Notes under the pieces: model-generated
Seen by the model: the letters and a program-made list of their open reading frames with translations, nothing else
What the model was told of the DNA's origin: nothing
The model's database searches: none
Origin: Candidatus Poribacteria bacterium
GTDB lineage: Bacteria > Abyssobacteria > SURF-5
Length of the DNA: 11,321 nucleotides
NCBI GenBank assembly: GCA_016215705.1
Contig: JACRIR010000137.1
Span: forward strand, 1 to 11,321
Reading direction: 5' to 3'
Translations under genes and position numbers: made by a program
Shown here: positions 1 through 6,882 of the stretch, in pieces
How the letters are laid out: each line of letters opens with the position of its first letter
How positions within the stretch are numbered: position 1 is the first letter of the stretch

Positions 1-22
1 GGAGGAGAACTGACCTTGTGTA

Positions 23-1474
23 CTATCGCGGTGGGACGGGGTTGTGACAGGCGAAGAAGTGGCCAGACGTGTGTTCGATGAGACCGGGGATGACGACGCT
101 GCAGACGGGGAGGGCGTTGAAGCAGCGGGGATGGAAGCTGCAACCGGGCGGAGGGTTAATGGGTGAAGGAACGTCGCCGGGCAGGATTATCCGTTTGCGT
201 TTGCGTTCAGGGTCCGGGATTGGGATTGCCGACATGAGGGCGACAGTGTAGGGATGCCTGGGGCTGCGATATAGCTCTTCGCTCGAGGCAAGCTCTGCGA
301 TTTTGCCAAGATACATGACGGCGACGCGGTCGCTGATGTTCTCGACCACTCTGAGATCGTGGGCTATAAAGAGGTACGCGAGCCCATATTCCTTTTGCAG
401 GTCTTTGAGGAGATTTATGACCTGGGCCTGGATGGAAACATCGAGAGCGGAGACCGGCTCATCGCAGACTATGAATCGAGGTTTGAGGGCGAGGGCGCGG
501 GCAATGCCGATTCTCTGCCGCTGTCCGCCGCTGAACTCGTGGGGATAGCGGTCGAGGTGTTCTTCCGAGAGACCAACTCGGTTCAGGAGTTGGATTACGC
601 GCTCGCGGCGCTCCTTTCCTTCGGCGAGTTTGTGGACGGTCATAGGCTCGCCAATGATATTCTCGACGGTCATGCGAGGGTTGAGCGAACCGAAGGGGTC
701 CTGAAATATTACTTGCATCTCTTTGCGCATGACGCGCATTTCGCTGTCGGAGAGTAGTTCGAGGGGCAGGCCGTCGAAGATGACCCTCCCTTCGGTGAGC
801 GGAATAAGACGCAGAATGCATCGCCCGAGAGTTGTTTTGCCGCACCCGCTTTCGCCGACGAGCCCGAGTGTTTCCGCCGGTTTGATGAACAGACTGATAT
901 CGTCAACCGCCTTGACATGGGCGCGCACTTGCGAGAAAACTCCGCTGCGGACGGGGAAGTATCTCTTGAGATTATTCACGCGCAGGAGAAAGCCGTCGAG
1001 TGGTTCGAGGAGGCGTTGCTTTTCATATCGACTGCGTGTCATCTCGACCGTCATGGTCTGCTTTTTCACAGGAGGTCTCAGCGCTACATAGAGAATCTGG
1101 AAAACGAGCCACGGGGCGAATGCCGGAAGCGAGAGAACGAGGGCCGCTGCGGGCCACAAAGTTGTGTTCATTTGCCTGCCCTTGCAGTCATCATAAGTCC
1201 AAAAGGCGATGTAGCCCGGAATTGAGAAGAATGCGCAGAGAGCGGGCCAGAAGACCGGATGATGTTCTCTTTCGATTGCCTGGTAACGGGCGTAATAGCA
1301 GAGAGGACCGCCGGGCGCGCCGAAAAGCGAGCCGATGATGAAGGCGGCGGCGGCCCATTTGAGAGCCGGGCGACGATTGCGGCGCGCGTCGGCGTACACC
1401 CAGTAGGCGAGGGTCAGCGACAGGGCCGAGTTGGCGGCGAGAAGCCAAGCGAGTAGAGTCCAGTTTGAGGTCAT
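23..1474 (-). CDS. dppF: DppF/OppF-like peptide ABC transporter ATPase with N-terminal four-helix membrane domain
   Basis: ATP-hydrolysing subunit of a peptide-type ABC importer, 483 codons; DppF/OppF proteins are usually about 320-340. Residues 165-483 form the ATPase: Walker A GESGCGKT (207-214), Q-loop near 258, signature FSGGQRQR (314-321), Walker B ending CDEP with D-loop SALD (337-345), switch His372. The C-terminal oligopeptide-transporter domain has four Cys (445, 451, 458, 476), the spacing known to hold a [4Fe-4S] cluster in some DppD proteins. Residues 1-135 are extra: four predicted helices (about 7-27, 41-61, 73-93, 107-131) built as two similar halves. The first ATG is used because the frame runs through without a stop. 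Internal ATGs at 1054 and 1042 have no convincing Shine-Dalgarno, but the ATG at 1474 also has only a weak GAGAG about 15 bases upstream, so the real start is uncertain. It is the last gene of the operon, 128 bases after dppD. The family call is firm; the membrane domain's role is unknown. Confidence 0.93.
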   Translation of the reverse strand: MTSNWTLLAWLLAANSALSLTLAYWVYADARRNRRPALKWAAAAFIIGSLFGAPGGPLCYYARYQAIEREHHPVFWPALCAFFSIPGYIAFWTYDDCKGRQMNTTLWPAAALVLSLPAFAPWLVFQILYVALRPPVKKQTMTVEMTRSRYEKQRLLEPLDGFLLRVNNLKRYFPVRSGVFSQVRAHVKAVDDISLFIKPAETLGLVGESGCGKTTLGRCILRLIPLTEGRVIFDGLPLELLSDSEMRVMRKEMQVIFQDPFGSLNPRMTVENIIGEPMTVHKLAEGKERRERVIQLLNRVGLSEEHLDRYPHEFSGGQRQRIGIARALALKPRFIVCDEPVSALDVSIQAQVINLLKDLQKEYGLAYLFIAHDLRVVENISDRVAVMYLGKIAELASSEELYRSPRHPYTVALMSAIPIPDPERKRKRIILPGDVPSPINPPPGCSFHPRCFNALPVCSVVIPGLIEHTSGHFFACHNPVPPR

Positions 1475-1515
1475 GAGTTCACACCATTGCTCTCGAAGAT
1501 ATTCCCGCGTTCTTA

Positions 1516-1547
1516 TTTTGGATTTTGGATTTTGGATTTTGGATTGG
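1516..1547. repeat. Heptamer tandem repeat (TTTTGGA x4, then TTGG)
   Basis: Four perfect head-to-tail copies of TTTTGGA (TCCAAAA on the coding strand) followed by TTGG, in the 128-base gap between the dppD and dppF genes. It resembles the short heptamer repeats found between genes in cyanobacteria and many environmental bacteria. I see no coding role. It could change length by slippage between strains, which would alter the dppD-dppF distance. Confidence 0.9.
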
Positions 1548-1602
1548 AAAAGGCCATATCACGGGGCACCGTTCATATCGCACACACTTACTATTCATGG
1601 GT

Positions 1603-2565
1603 TCAGACCTTCCAGCAGCGGACGAGGTGTCCGGTTTCGATTTCGCGGAGTTCGATATCCATTTGTTTGCATTTTTGCTCCATCAGGTTGCAGCGCGGAT
1701 GGAAGCGGCATCCGACGGGATAATTTGAAGGGTCGGGCACGAAGCCTTCGATTGCCTGGAGGTGTTCGCGTTTGTCGCCGAGTTTTGGCAAAGAGCCGAA
1801 CAGTCCGACAGTGTAGGGATGTTTGGGATTCGTGAACAGCCTGCGTGTCGTTGTGTATTCCATGATCTGGCCGGCATACATGACGGCGACGTCGTCGGTA
1901 GTCTCCGCAATAACGCCGAGATCGTGCGTAATGAGGAGAGTCGACATTTTGAATTCGTCGCGCAGTTCCATGAGGAGTTCGAGGATTTGGGCCTGGATGG
2001 TGACATCGAGCGCGGTAGTAGGCTCGTCGGCAATGAGGAGTTTTGGGTGACAGCAGATGGCCATTGCTATCATGATGCGCTGTTTCATGCCGCCGGACAG
2101 TTGATGTGGATAATCGTTGTAGCGTTGCTCGGGCGATGGGATTTTCACCTTGTGGAGGAAGTCTATGGTGATTGACTTTGCCTCGGCCCGCGATACGCGG
2201 CGATGCAGGCGGAGCGCCTCGGAAATCTGATAGCCGATGGTGAACACCGGGTTGAGCGAGGTCATGGGTTCCTGGAAAATCATTCCTATGTCATTGCCTC
2301 GGACTGAGCGCATTTGAGATTCCGGAAGTTTGAGAAGGTCGCGTCCCTCGAATACGATTTCTCCGCCGACGATTCTGCCGGGGGGAGAAGGGATGAGGCG
2401 CAGGATGGAGAGGGCAGTGACGCTTTTGCCGCAGCCGCTTTCGCCTACGAGGCCGAGGGTTCTCCCCTGCCCTATCGAGAAACTGATTCCGTCGACGGCG
2501 CGCGCGATTTTGGAGTCCGAGAAGAAGTGAGTCTTCAACTCGCGAACGTCAAGGATAATATCCAA
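1603..2565 (-). CDS. dppD: DppD/OppD-like peptide ABC transporter ATPase
   Basis: First ATPase of the peptide importer, 320 residues, the normal family length. Cytoplasmic, expected to pair with the DppF-like ATPase under the two permeases. Walker A GESGCGKS (41-48), Q-loop FQEP (97-100), signature LSGGMKQR (156-163), Walker B LLIADEP with D-loop TALD (176-187), switch His214. The C-terminal peptide-transporter domain (about 230-320) carries Cys286, 292, 299 and 317, a C-x5-C-x6-C-x17-C pattern matching the [4Fe-4S] ligands described for some DppD proteins and identical in spacing to the DppF-like partner. The start is TTG: GGAGAG lies 9 bases upstream at 2575-2580, inside the end of dppC, and no ATG or GTG fits better. 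The gene begins 3 bases after the dppC stop, implying translational coupling. Substrate is unknown; nickel and antimicrobial-peptide importers share the family. Confidence 0.95.
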   Translation of the reverse strand: MDIILDVRELKTHFFSDSKIARAVDGISFSIGQGRTLGLVGESGCGKSVTALSILRLIPSPPGRIVGGEIVFEGRDLLKLPESQMRSVRGNDIGMIFQEPMTSLNPVFTIGYQISEALRLHRRVSRAEAKSITIDFLHKVKIPSPEQRYNDYPHQLSGGMKQRIMIAMAICCHPKLLIADEPTTALDVTIQAQILELLMELRDEFKMSTLLITHDLGVIAETTDDVAVMYAGQIMEYTTTRRLFTNPKHPYTVGLFGSLPKLGDKREHLQAIEGFVPDPSNYPVGCRFHPRCNLMEQKCKQMDIELREIETGHLVRCWKV

Positions 2566-2568
2566 GAG

Positions 2569-3690
2569 TTACTTCTCTCCTTCGAAGGCGAGGCGCGGGT
2601 CAAAGGCGTCGCGCAGGCCGTCGCCCAGGAAATTGAATGCCATGACTGCGATGAAGATGAACATGCCCGGTATCAGAATCCACGGGTGAAATCTTATTTC
2701 GGAGATATTCATGGCCTCGCTGAGCAGATTTCCCCAACTCGCGTAGGGTTCTTGAATGCCCACGCCTATGAGGCTCAGGGCCGACTCACCCAAGATGTAG
2801 GCCGGGATGCTGAGAGTGACAGCGACAATAACATAAGAGAGCGTGTTCGGGAGAATGTATCGGAGTATTATCCGGAGCGAGTTTTCGCCGGAAGAGATTG
2901 CCGCGGTCACGAACTCCTTTTCTCTAATCGAGAGAACCATGCCCCGGATGACTCTGGCGAGGCCGGCCCAACCGATGAAACTCATGATGAGTACGATCAT
3001 GAAGTAGACTTCGATTGACGAGAGGCCGGGCGGAAAGGCGGCGCGAAGGGCGAGCATGAGGTAGAAGCCCGGGATCATCATGACCATTTCGCACAGGCGC
3101 ATGAGAGCGTTGTCGGTGCGCCCGCCAAAGAAACCGGAGATTCCGCCAACGATCATGCCGACGAAAAATGAGACAATGACGCCCACGAATCCGATAGAGA
3201 GCGACACCCGGCTGCCGTAGAGGATGCGTGAGAAGAGGTCGCGGCCCCGGTAGTCAGCGCCGAGCAGGTAGAGACGGGCGGGCTCGTCGACTCCGAACAG
3301 CCGAGTGTTCATGGGGATGAATCCGAGCAGTCGGTGTTCTGCGCCGTGAACGAAGAATTTCAGGGGAAACGGCCTGGTTGAGTCCTGCACGTAGACCCGG
3401 TTGTAATACTCATCGAAGGTGTAGGAGTACCTGTACACAAACGGGCGCAGGTGGAGATTGCCTGATTCGTCGACGAAATTCAGCCGCATCAGCGGGCAGT
3501 AGGACAGTTCGCGGCGCTCGTCGTCGAAGCTATAGGGCGCGACGAAGTCGGCGAACAGGGCGACTGCATAGAAGAATGCGAGAACCCAAAGGCTGAATAT
3601 TGCCAGCTTGTGGCGGCGCAGGCGGCGAAGCGCCATTCCCGTTTGACTGACAGACGGCGGTCCCGATTCATTTTGCATGTTTTGGCTCAT
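2569..3690 (-). CDS. dppC: DppC/OppC-like peptide ABC transporter permease with long first extracytoplasmic loop
   Basis: Second inner-membrane permease of the importer, 373 residues against about 300 for E. coli DppC. Helix 1 spans about 29-48. The core begins with LLGADYRGRDLFSRILYGSR (142-161), the family's conserved start of the transport domain, followed by about five helices. The EAA loop that docks the ATPase lies at about 259-282, and the family ending GDGLRDAFDPR at 356-366. The excess length is a polar, aromatic-rich segment between helix 1 and the core (about 55-135), predicted outside the cytoplasm. Longer DppC/YejE-type permeases are known, so this is probably a subfamily trait. 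Its ATG overlaps the dppB stop (ATGA at 3690-3687), and an AGGT about 10 bases upstream may serve as ribosome-binding site. Confidence 0.94.
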   Translation of the reverse strand: MSQNMQNESGPPSVSQTGMALRRLRRHKLAIFSLWVLAFFYAVALFADFVAPYSFDDERRELSYCPLMRLNFVDESGNLHLRPFVYRYSYTFDEYYNRVYVQDSTRPFPLKFFVHGAEHRLLGFIPMNTRLFGVDEPARLYLLGADYRGRDLFSRILYGSRVSLSIGFVGVIVSFFVGMIVGGISGFFGGRTDNALMRLCEMVMMIPGFYLMLALRAAFPPGLSSIEVYFMIVLIMSFIGWAGLARVIRGMVLSIREKEFVTAAISSGENSLRIILRYILPNTLSYVIVAVTLSIPAYILGESALSLIGVGIQEPYASWGNLLSEAMNISEIRFHPWILIPGMFIFIAVMAFNFLGDGLRDAFDPRLAFEGEK

Positions 3691-4655
3691 TGATATGACA
3701 CCTGCGGGTCGGCAATTGCGAGGAGCACGTCTGCGACGAGGTTTCCGACAACGAGGAGCAATCCGCCTATGAGCATGCTGCCCATGACGAGAAAGAGGTC
3801 CTGACTCCTCACGGCTTCGAGCATTACCTGTCCCAGGCCCGGGTAGCCGCAGACTATTTCGAGCAGAGCGGCGCCGCTCAGCAGACTTGACAACTCGAAT
3901 CCGAATATCGTGACCATAGGATTGATTGCGTTGCGGAGGGCATGGCGATATATGACCCTGCTTTCCGGGAGTCCTTTGGCGCGGGCCGTCATTACGTATT
4001 GCATCCGGAGCACCTCGAGCATATTGCCTCGCATTATTCTTTGGAGACTTGCGAGACCGCCGATGGAAAGGACTACAGTCGGTATGACCAAATGCAGGGC
4101 GACGTCAGCGAGTTTGGCCATTCGGGAAAATTCGTAATAGTTGGGGGATTTCAGTCCGCCGATGGGAAGCAGGCCGAACTCAGCCCCCAGGAAGTAAAGC
4201 ATCAACAGGGCAAGGAAAAAGCCCGGCAGGGACATTCCAATGAAAGAGATGGCGGAGAAGATTTTGTCGCCTAAGGAGTATTGGTGGACTGCGCAATACA
4301 CTCCGATGGGAATGGCGACGAGCCAAGTTATCAGAATGCTCGATATGGAAAGCAGCAGTGTATTAAGGAGACGCGTCCCTATGACGGTGGCGACCGGCTG
4401 CTTTTGGGAAATCGAAAAACCCAAATCGAGGTGGATAAGGTTTCGGAGCCAGTAGACGTATTGAACCAGCGGCGGCTTGTCCATGTGGTACTGAGCCTGG
4501 AGTCGCCGGATGGTTTCGTCGGAGATTTGAGGGTTCATTCTCAGGGTGGCGAAATAGTCGCCTGGCGCGAGTTGAATGAACATGAACGCCACGAATGACA
4601 TGGCGAGAAGAAGCGGCAGGAGGATAAGCAGGCGGCGTAAGATGTAAGCGCTCAC
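3687..4655 (-). CDS. dppB: DppB/OppB-like peptide ABC transporter permease
   Basis: First inner-membrane permease of the importer, 322 residues from the chosen start, typical for the family. The N-terminus MSAYILRRLLILLPLLLAMS is the usual DppB opening, with helix 1 at about 8-28. It is followed by the family motif APGDY (30-34), an extracytoplasmic segment, and five more helices. The EAA loop (YVMTARAKGLP ... RNAINP, 220-246) contacts an ATPase, and the C-terminus ends near ADPQV as in relatives. I chose GTG at 4655 because GGGG lies 7 bases upstream (4663-4666) and the protein then begins as relatives do. A TTG at 4673 would add six residues (MFWGTN). An upstream ATG at 4677 is in another frame and soon stops. 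The gene ends by overlapping dppC and follows dppA after 104 bases containing two hairpins. Confidence 0.95.
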   Translation of the reverse strand: MSAYILRRLLILLPLLLAMSFVAFMFIQLAPGDYFATLRMNPQISDETIRRLQAQYHMDKPPLVQYVYWLRNLIHLDLGFSISQKQPVATVIGTRLLNTLLLSISSILITWLVAIPIGVYCAVHQYSLGDKIFSAISFIGMSLPGFFLALLMLYFLGAEFGLLPIGGLKSPNYYEFSRMAKLADVALHLVIPTVVLSIGGLASLQRIMRGNMLEVLRMQYVMTARAKGLPESRVIYRHALRNAINPMVTIFGFELSSLLSGAALLEIVCGYPGLGQVMLEAVRSQDLFLVMGSMLIGGLLLVVGNLVADVLLAIADPQVSYQ

Positions 4656-4683
4656 ATTAGTGCCCCAAAACAAACATGATTGA

Positions 4684-4706
4684 GCCCACGAGTAATGCTC
4701 GTGGGC
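4684..4706. repeat. Perfect 9-bp inverted repeat between dppA and dppB
   Basis: Arms GCCCACGAG (4684-4692) and CTCGTGGGC (4698-4706) flank a 5-base loop. It forms a strong GC-rich hairpin in the dppA-dppB transcript, about 29 bases before the dppB start. No T-run follows on the coding strand, so it is not a standard terminator. It may stabilise the upstream dppA message or mark an RNA processing site, or be a dispersed palindromic repeat. Confidence 0.85.
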
Positions 4707-4733
4707 AGTCTATAAGTTCCCAAATCCCCCCTG

Positions 4734-4752
4734 CCCCCTTTGCAAAAGGGGG
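4734..4752. repeat. 8-bp G/C-run inverted repeat downstream of dppA
   Basis: Arms CCCCCTTT (4734-4741) and AAAGGGGG (4745-4752) flank a 3-base loop, beginning 8 bases past the dppA stop. The surrounding bases (about 4720-4756) look like the dispersed element with CCCCC-TTTGCAAA-GGGGG seen between genes in many environmental genomes. On the coding strand there is no T-run, so it is more likely a repeat or mRNA-stabilising hairpin than a complete terminator. Confidence 0.8.
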
Positions 4753-4759
4753 GGAAGGA

Positions 4760-6547
4760 TTACTTAATGAGATATATCTCCTCGATATTATGGAATGCAC
4801 CACCGAAAGGAGTCGGATAGAGGTTCCCGAACTTGTTCCGGACGGCGAAAATCGATTCGGGCATGACTGTAAAGATTACCGGAAGTTGTTCCGAGACGAT
4901 CAATTGCCATTCGTCGTAGAGCTTCTTGCGCTTGTCGCGATCGAGTTCCTGTACACCCAGGTCGAATGTTTCGTCCATTCGCGCTTCCCAAGTGGTTGCC
5001 GGTTTCTTTTGGCGCGGATACCACTCATGGAGCTGACCTGACGAGTGCCAGACATTCTTTCCGAAGTGCGGTTCTATTCCGCCGGTCAGTCCCAAGAGAA
5101 TGCACTCCCAATCGGCTGTCGAAGAGAGTTTATCGACAAGGTTATTGAACTCAAGCGCCGTGAAGCGAACGTGCATGCCGACTTCCTCGAGGTCCTTCCG
5201 GATCATGTCGGCTATTTTCACGCGAACGGTGTTCTCGGCGTTTGTGAACAGATTGAATTCAACTTTGTGGCCCTCGGGGTCCTCTATGTAGCCGTCGCCG
5301 TTCCGGTCTTTGAATCCTGCATCTGCGAGGATTTGCCGAGATTTTTCCGGATTGTAGTCATACTTTATCACGTTTGGGTTGTAGAAGAAACCGGCGCTGG
5401 GACTCATCGCAGAATGCTGAATGTATGCGAGGCCGTTCATCGCGAGGTCGATTATTGACTGCCGGTCGAGCGCGAGGGCGACCGCCTTGCGGAATTGAAG
5501 GTTAGCGAACCACTTCAGTTTGATCGGATCGACATAAGGTTTCCCGGTCTCCGGATTTTTTTCCGGGTTCTGGTTGAACACGATGAAGTTTGTGCCGAAG
5601 TCGGGGCCCGCCCGATAGATAGTGAAGTTTTTCTGTTTTTCGAGGGGTTTAAGAATCGGATAGTCAGACCCCCGGAGGCCGAAGTAGTCGCTCTCGCCGT
5701 CCTGGAATTTGAGTAGCGACACATCGATATTTGGAACAATGAGGATGATGATGCTGTCGAGATAGGGCAGGCGGTTGCCTGCGGAATCAGTGCGCCAGTA
5801 GTGCGGGTTGCGTTTCAGGACAACGCGTTGACTGGGCTCATAGTGATCGATCATGAAGGGGCCGGTACCCACTATTTCTTCCGGCTTCGAGTCGACGCCC
5901 CATGTGGAGTTGAAGGTTCCATCCCGGACGGATTTTTCCAGGATATGCTTCGGCAGGATTTCCTGAACAAGCCCTTGTAGAAAGGGAGCGAATTTGACGG
6001 GTGTCTTGAAGGTGACCGTCAGGTCGTTCACCTTTGTGACATCGAATTCCTTGCCCTCGATGGTGAACACGTCGCGACTGCTGGTCGGGATATCCTTGTT
6101 GTAAACAAGTTGGCGGTAAGTGAAGACCACGTCGTCCGCCGTGAGGGGTTTCCCATCATTCCACTTCACGCCTTCCCGCAAATGGATTGTCCATGTCAGG
6201 CCGTCGGGCGAAATATCCCAGCTTTTCGCCAGGGCAGGCTCCGGCTCGGCTGTTATCCCGGATACCCGCGTGAGTCCCTCGAATATATACTGCGTGATAG
6301 CAGTCGTTGAAGTTTCCTGCGCTATAATCGGGTTGAAGCTCTTCGGATTTGCGATGTTAGCGAGGACCAAGTTGCCGCCGGATGAGCCCACTTTTGGCTT
6401 ATAGTCGGCCGGAGTGACTATCATGGCAGGGGCTGGCGCGGGCTTTTGTGAAGCGGGCGTACCGCCGCTCTGTTTTTTGCCGCAGCCGAGAATCAGGCAT
6501 GTTAAGGTGAGGCCGAGGAGCGTGTTTGCAACTAAACGAAAGGTCAA
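4760..6547 (-). CDS. dppA: Peptide-binding lipoprotein of ABC importer (family 5 solute-binding protein)
   Basis: Extracytoplasmic ligand-binding subunit of the importer, 595 residues, within the family 5 range of about 500-600. The N-terminus has a lipoprotein signal: short Arg-containing start, hydrophobic core, lipobox LILGC with lipidated Cys22, then a flexible Gly/Ser/Ala/Pro linker to about residue 42. The mature protein has family 5 hallmarks: GLTWTIHLREGVKWNDGKPL (116-135) with ADDVVFTY next, then FRKAVALALDR in the middle of the protein, followed by NPEKSRQILADAGFKDRNGD. The start is TTG: GGAGG is 11 bases upstream (6559-6563), an in-frame TGA lies three codons upstream, and no ATG or GTG occurs before the lipobox. 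First gene of the dpp operon, possibly driven by the promoter at 6690-6717. The ligand could be di- or oligopeptides, but nickel, heme and sugar binders share this fold, so the symbol reflects operon position. Confidence 0.94.
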   Translation of the reverse strand: MTFRLVANTLLGLTLTCLILGCGKKQSGGTPASQKPAPAPAMIVTPADYKPKVGSSGGNLVLANIANPKSFNPIIAQETSTTAITQYIFEGLTRVSGITAEPEPALAKSWDISPDGLTWTIHLREGVKWNDGKPLTADDVVFTYRQLVYNKDIPTSSRDVFTIEGKEFDVTKVNDLTVTFKTPVKFAPFLQGLVQEILPKHILEKSVRDGTFNSTWGVDSKPEEIVGTGPFMIDHYEPSQRVVLKRNPHYWRTDSAGNRLPYLDSIIILIVPNIDVSLLKFQDGESDYFGLRGSDYPILKPLEKQKNFTIYRAGPDFGTNFIVFNQNPEKNPETGKPYVDPIKLKWFANLQFRKAVALALDRQSIIDLAMNGLAYIQHSAMSPSAGFFYNPNVIKYDYNPEKSRQILADAGFKDRNGDGYIEDPEGHKVEFNLFTNAENTVRVKIADMIRKDLEEVGMHVRFTALEFNNLVDKLSSTADWECILLGLTGGIEPHFGKNVWHSSGQLHEWYPRQKKPATTWEARMDETFDLGVQELDRDKRKKLYDEWQLIVSEQLPVIFTVMPESIFAVRNKFGNLYPTPFGGAFHNIEEIYLIK

Positions 6548-6573
6548 GATTCTTCAGGCCTCCGAAAGGTTAT

Positions 6574-6590
6574 AAAAGGCGCGGTGCGCC
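6574..6590 (-). terminator. Possible weak terminator/attenuator hairpin upstream of dppA
   Basis: On the coding strand GGCGC-ACC-GCGCC forms a 5-bp all-GC stem followed directly by TTTTATA. It ends about 10 bases before the dppA Shine-Dalgarno. The stem is short and the T-run only four, so full termination is doubtful. It could end transcripts of the small upstream frame or attenuate dppA. With the flanking GTACGGGCAC it may instead be a decayed copy of the palindromic repeats found further upstream. Confidence 0.3.
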
Positions 6591-6634
6591 GTGCCCGTAC
6601 AGTCTCGCACGAAGGGAAACGGGCTGCAAGAGTG

Positions 6635-6727
6635 TCACAGTGTTTTGTCCAGATAGAACCAGAGGGCGATACAGTAAATACCCACGAGTATTATCTGGAT
6701 AACCTCAATTTTGCCAAAGTTTTCCAT
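6635..6727 (-). CDS. Possible small single-pass membrane peptide (30 aa)
   Basis: An ATG-to-TGA frame of 30 codons upstream of dppA encodes MENFGKIEV, then a hydrophobic stretch IQIILVGIYCIALWFYL, then DKTL. One membrane helix with charged ends is a plausible small membrane protein layout, and TAAGG lies 6 bases before the ATG as a weak ribosome-binding site. I recognise no family. Against it: the frame is short, the site is weak, and a good promoter-like sequence (6690-6717) lies inside it, so it may be leader DNA that is open by chance. Confidence 0.35.
   Translation of the reverse strand: MENFGKIEVIQIILVGIYCIALWFYLDKTL
6690..6717 (-). promoter_or_regulatory. Candidate sigma70-type promoter for the dpp operon
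   Basis: On the coding strand TTGGCA (6717-6712) and GATAAT (6695-6690) are separated by 16 bases; each matches the consensus at five of six positions. A transcript starting near 6683 would have a leader of about 135 bases before the dppA TTG, including the hairpin at 6578-6590. It lies inside the possible 30-codon peptide frame. Confidence 0.4.
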
Positions 6728-6764
6728 GGGATGCCTTAAAGGTTTACTTTAGGTCCAAAATCGA

Positions 6765-6790
6765 GGGCGAACACAAGGTTCGCCCCTACA
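6765..6790. repeat. Palindromic dispersed-type repeat, perfect copy
   Basis: Arms GGGCGAAC (6765-6772) and GTTCGCCC (6778-6785) flank loop ACAAG, followed by CTACA. Read on the minus strand it begins TGTAGGGGCGAACC. This sequence type occurs repeatedly between genes in many environmental bacterial genomes. It lies about 100 bases past the ppdK stop and could form a hairpin that protects the 3' end of its message. Confidence 0.75.
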
Positions 6791-6798
6791 GAAACTGA

Positions 6799-6823
6799 GG
6801 GTTCGAATAAATTCGCACCCACA
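6799..6823. repeat. Diverged second copy of the palindromic repeat
   Basis: Arms GGGT-T-CGAA (6799-6807) and TTCG-C-ACCC (6812-6820) flank a 4-base loop with one mismatch, followed by ACA. Read on the minus strand it begins TGTGGGTGCGAA, close to the TGTAGGGGCGAA of the copy at 6765-6790, in the same orientation. The two look like diverged members of one family. Confidence 0.6.
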
Positions 6824-6840
6824 GGAGTTCTCATCCGAGA

Positions 6841-6866
6841 GATTCTTCGCTTCGCTCAGAATGACA
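6841..6866. repeat. Interspersed repeat with ATTCT/AGAAT arms after ppdK
   Basis: The stretch reads TGTCATTCTGAGCGAAGCGA then AGAATC on the minus strand, 17 bases past the ppdK stop. Arms ATTCT (6842-6846) and AGAAT (6858-6862) flank a GCGAAGCGA core. I recognise this as a very common intergenic repeat in genomes of several unrelated phyla; its origin is unclear. Confidence 0.65.
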
Positions 6867-6882
6867 TTATGGGGCGAATTCC

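Larger units (their letters stand above)
6548..6882. other. 335-base intergenic region between ppdK and dppA
   Basis: No long gene is present. In transcription order it holds a repeat-like hairpin element right after ppdK (6841-6866), two related inverted repeats (6799-6823 and 6765-6790), a possible 30-codon membrane peptide (6635-6727) containing a candidate promoter, and a hairpin with T-run (6574-6590) just before the dppA ribosome-binding site. No standard terminator is obvious for ppdK; the hairpins may serve instead. Confidence 0.7.

Noticed and set aside
1063-1076. AGGAGG sequence near the start of the dppF ATPase domain
   Set aside because: It reads AGGAGG only on the plus strand; on the coding strand it is CCTCCT and cannot be a ribosome-binding site for an internal dppF start.
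1516-1547. Repeat array considered as a CRISPR remnant
   Set aside because: The units are only 7 bp, directly adjacent and without spacers, and no cas genes are nearby.
1475-1599. Small minus-strand frame between dppD and dppF translating as an [10 protein letters not shown]-type peptide
   Set aside because: The peptide is just the heptamer repeat read in frame; this is a familiar false peptide wherever that repeat occurs.
2314-3018. 234-codon plus-strand frame, rich in Asp and Glu
   Set aside because: It is antisense to the dppC-dppD junction; both of those proteins are clearly recognisable, and the acidic composition is a mirror of their codons.
4721-4756. G/C-run hairpin after dppA considered as a rho-independent terminator
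   Set aside because: No T-run follows the stem on the coding strand, and dppB, dppC and dppD continue the operon in the same direction.
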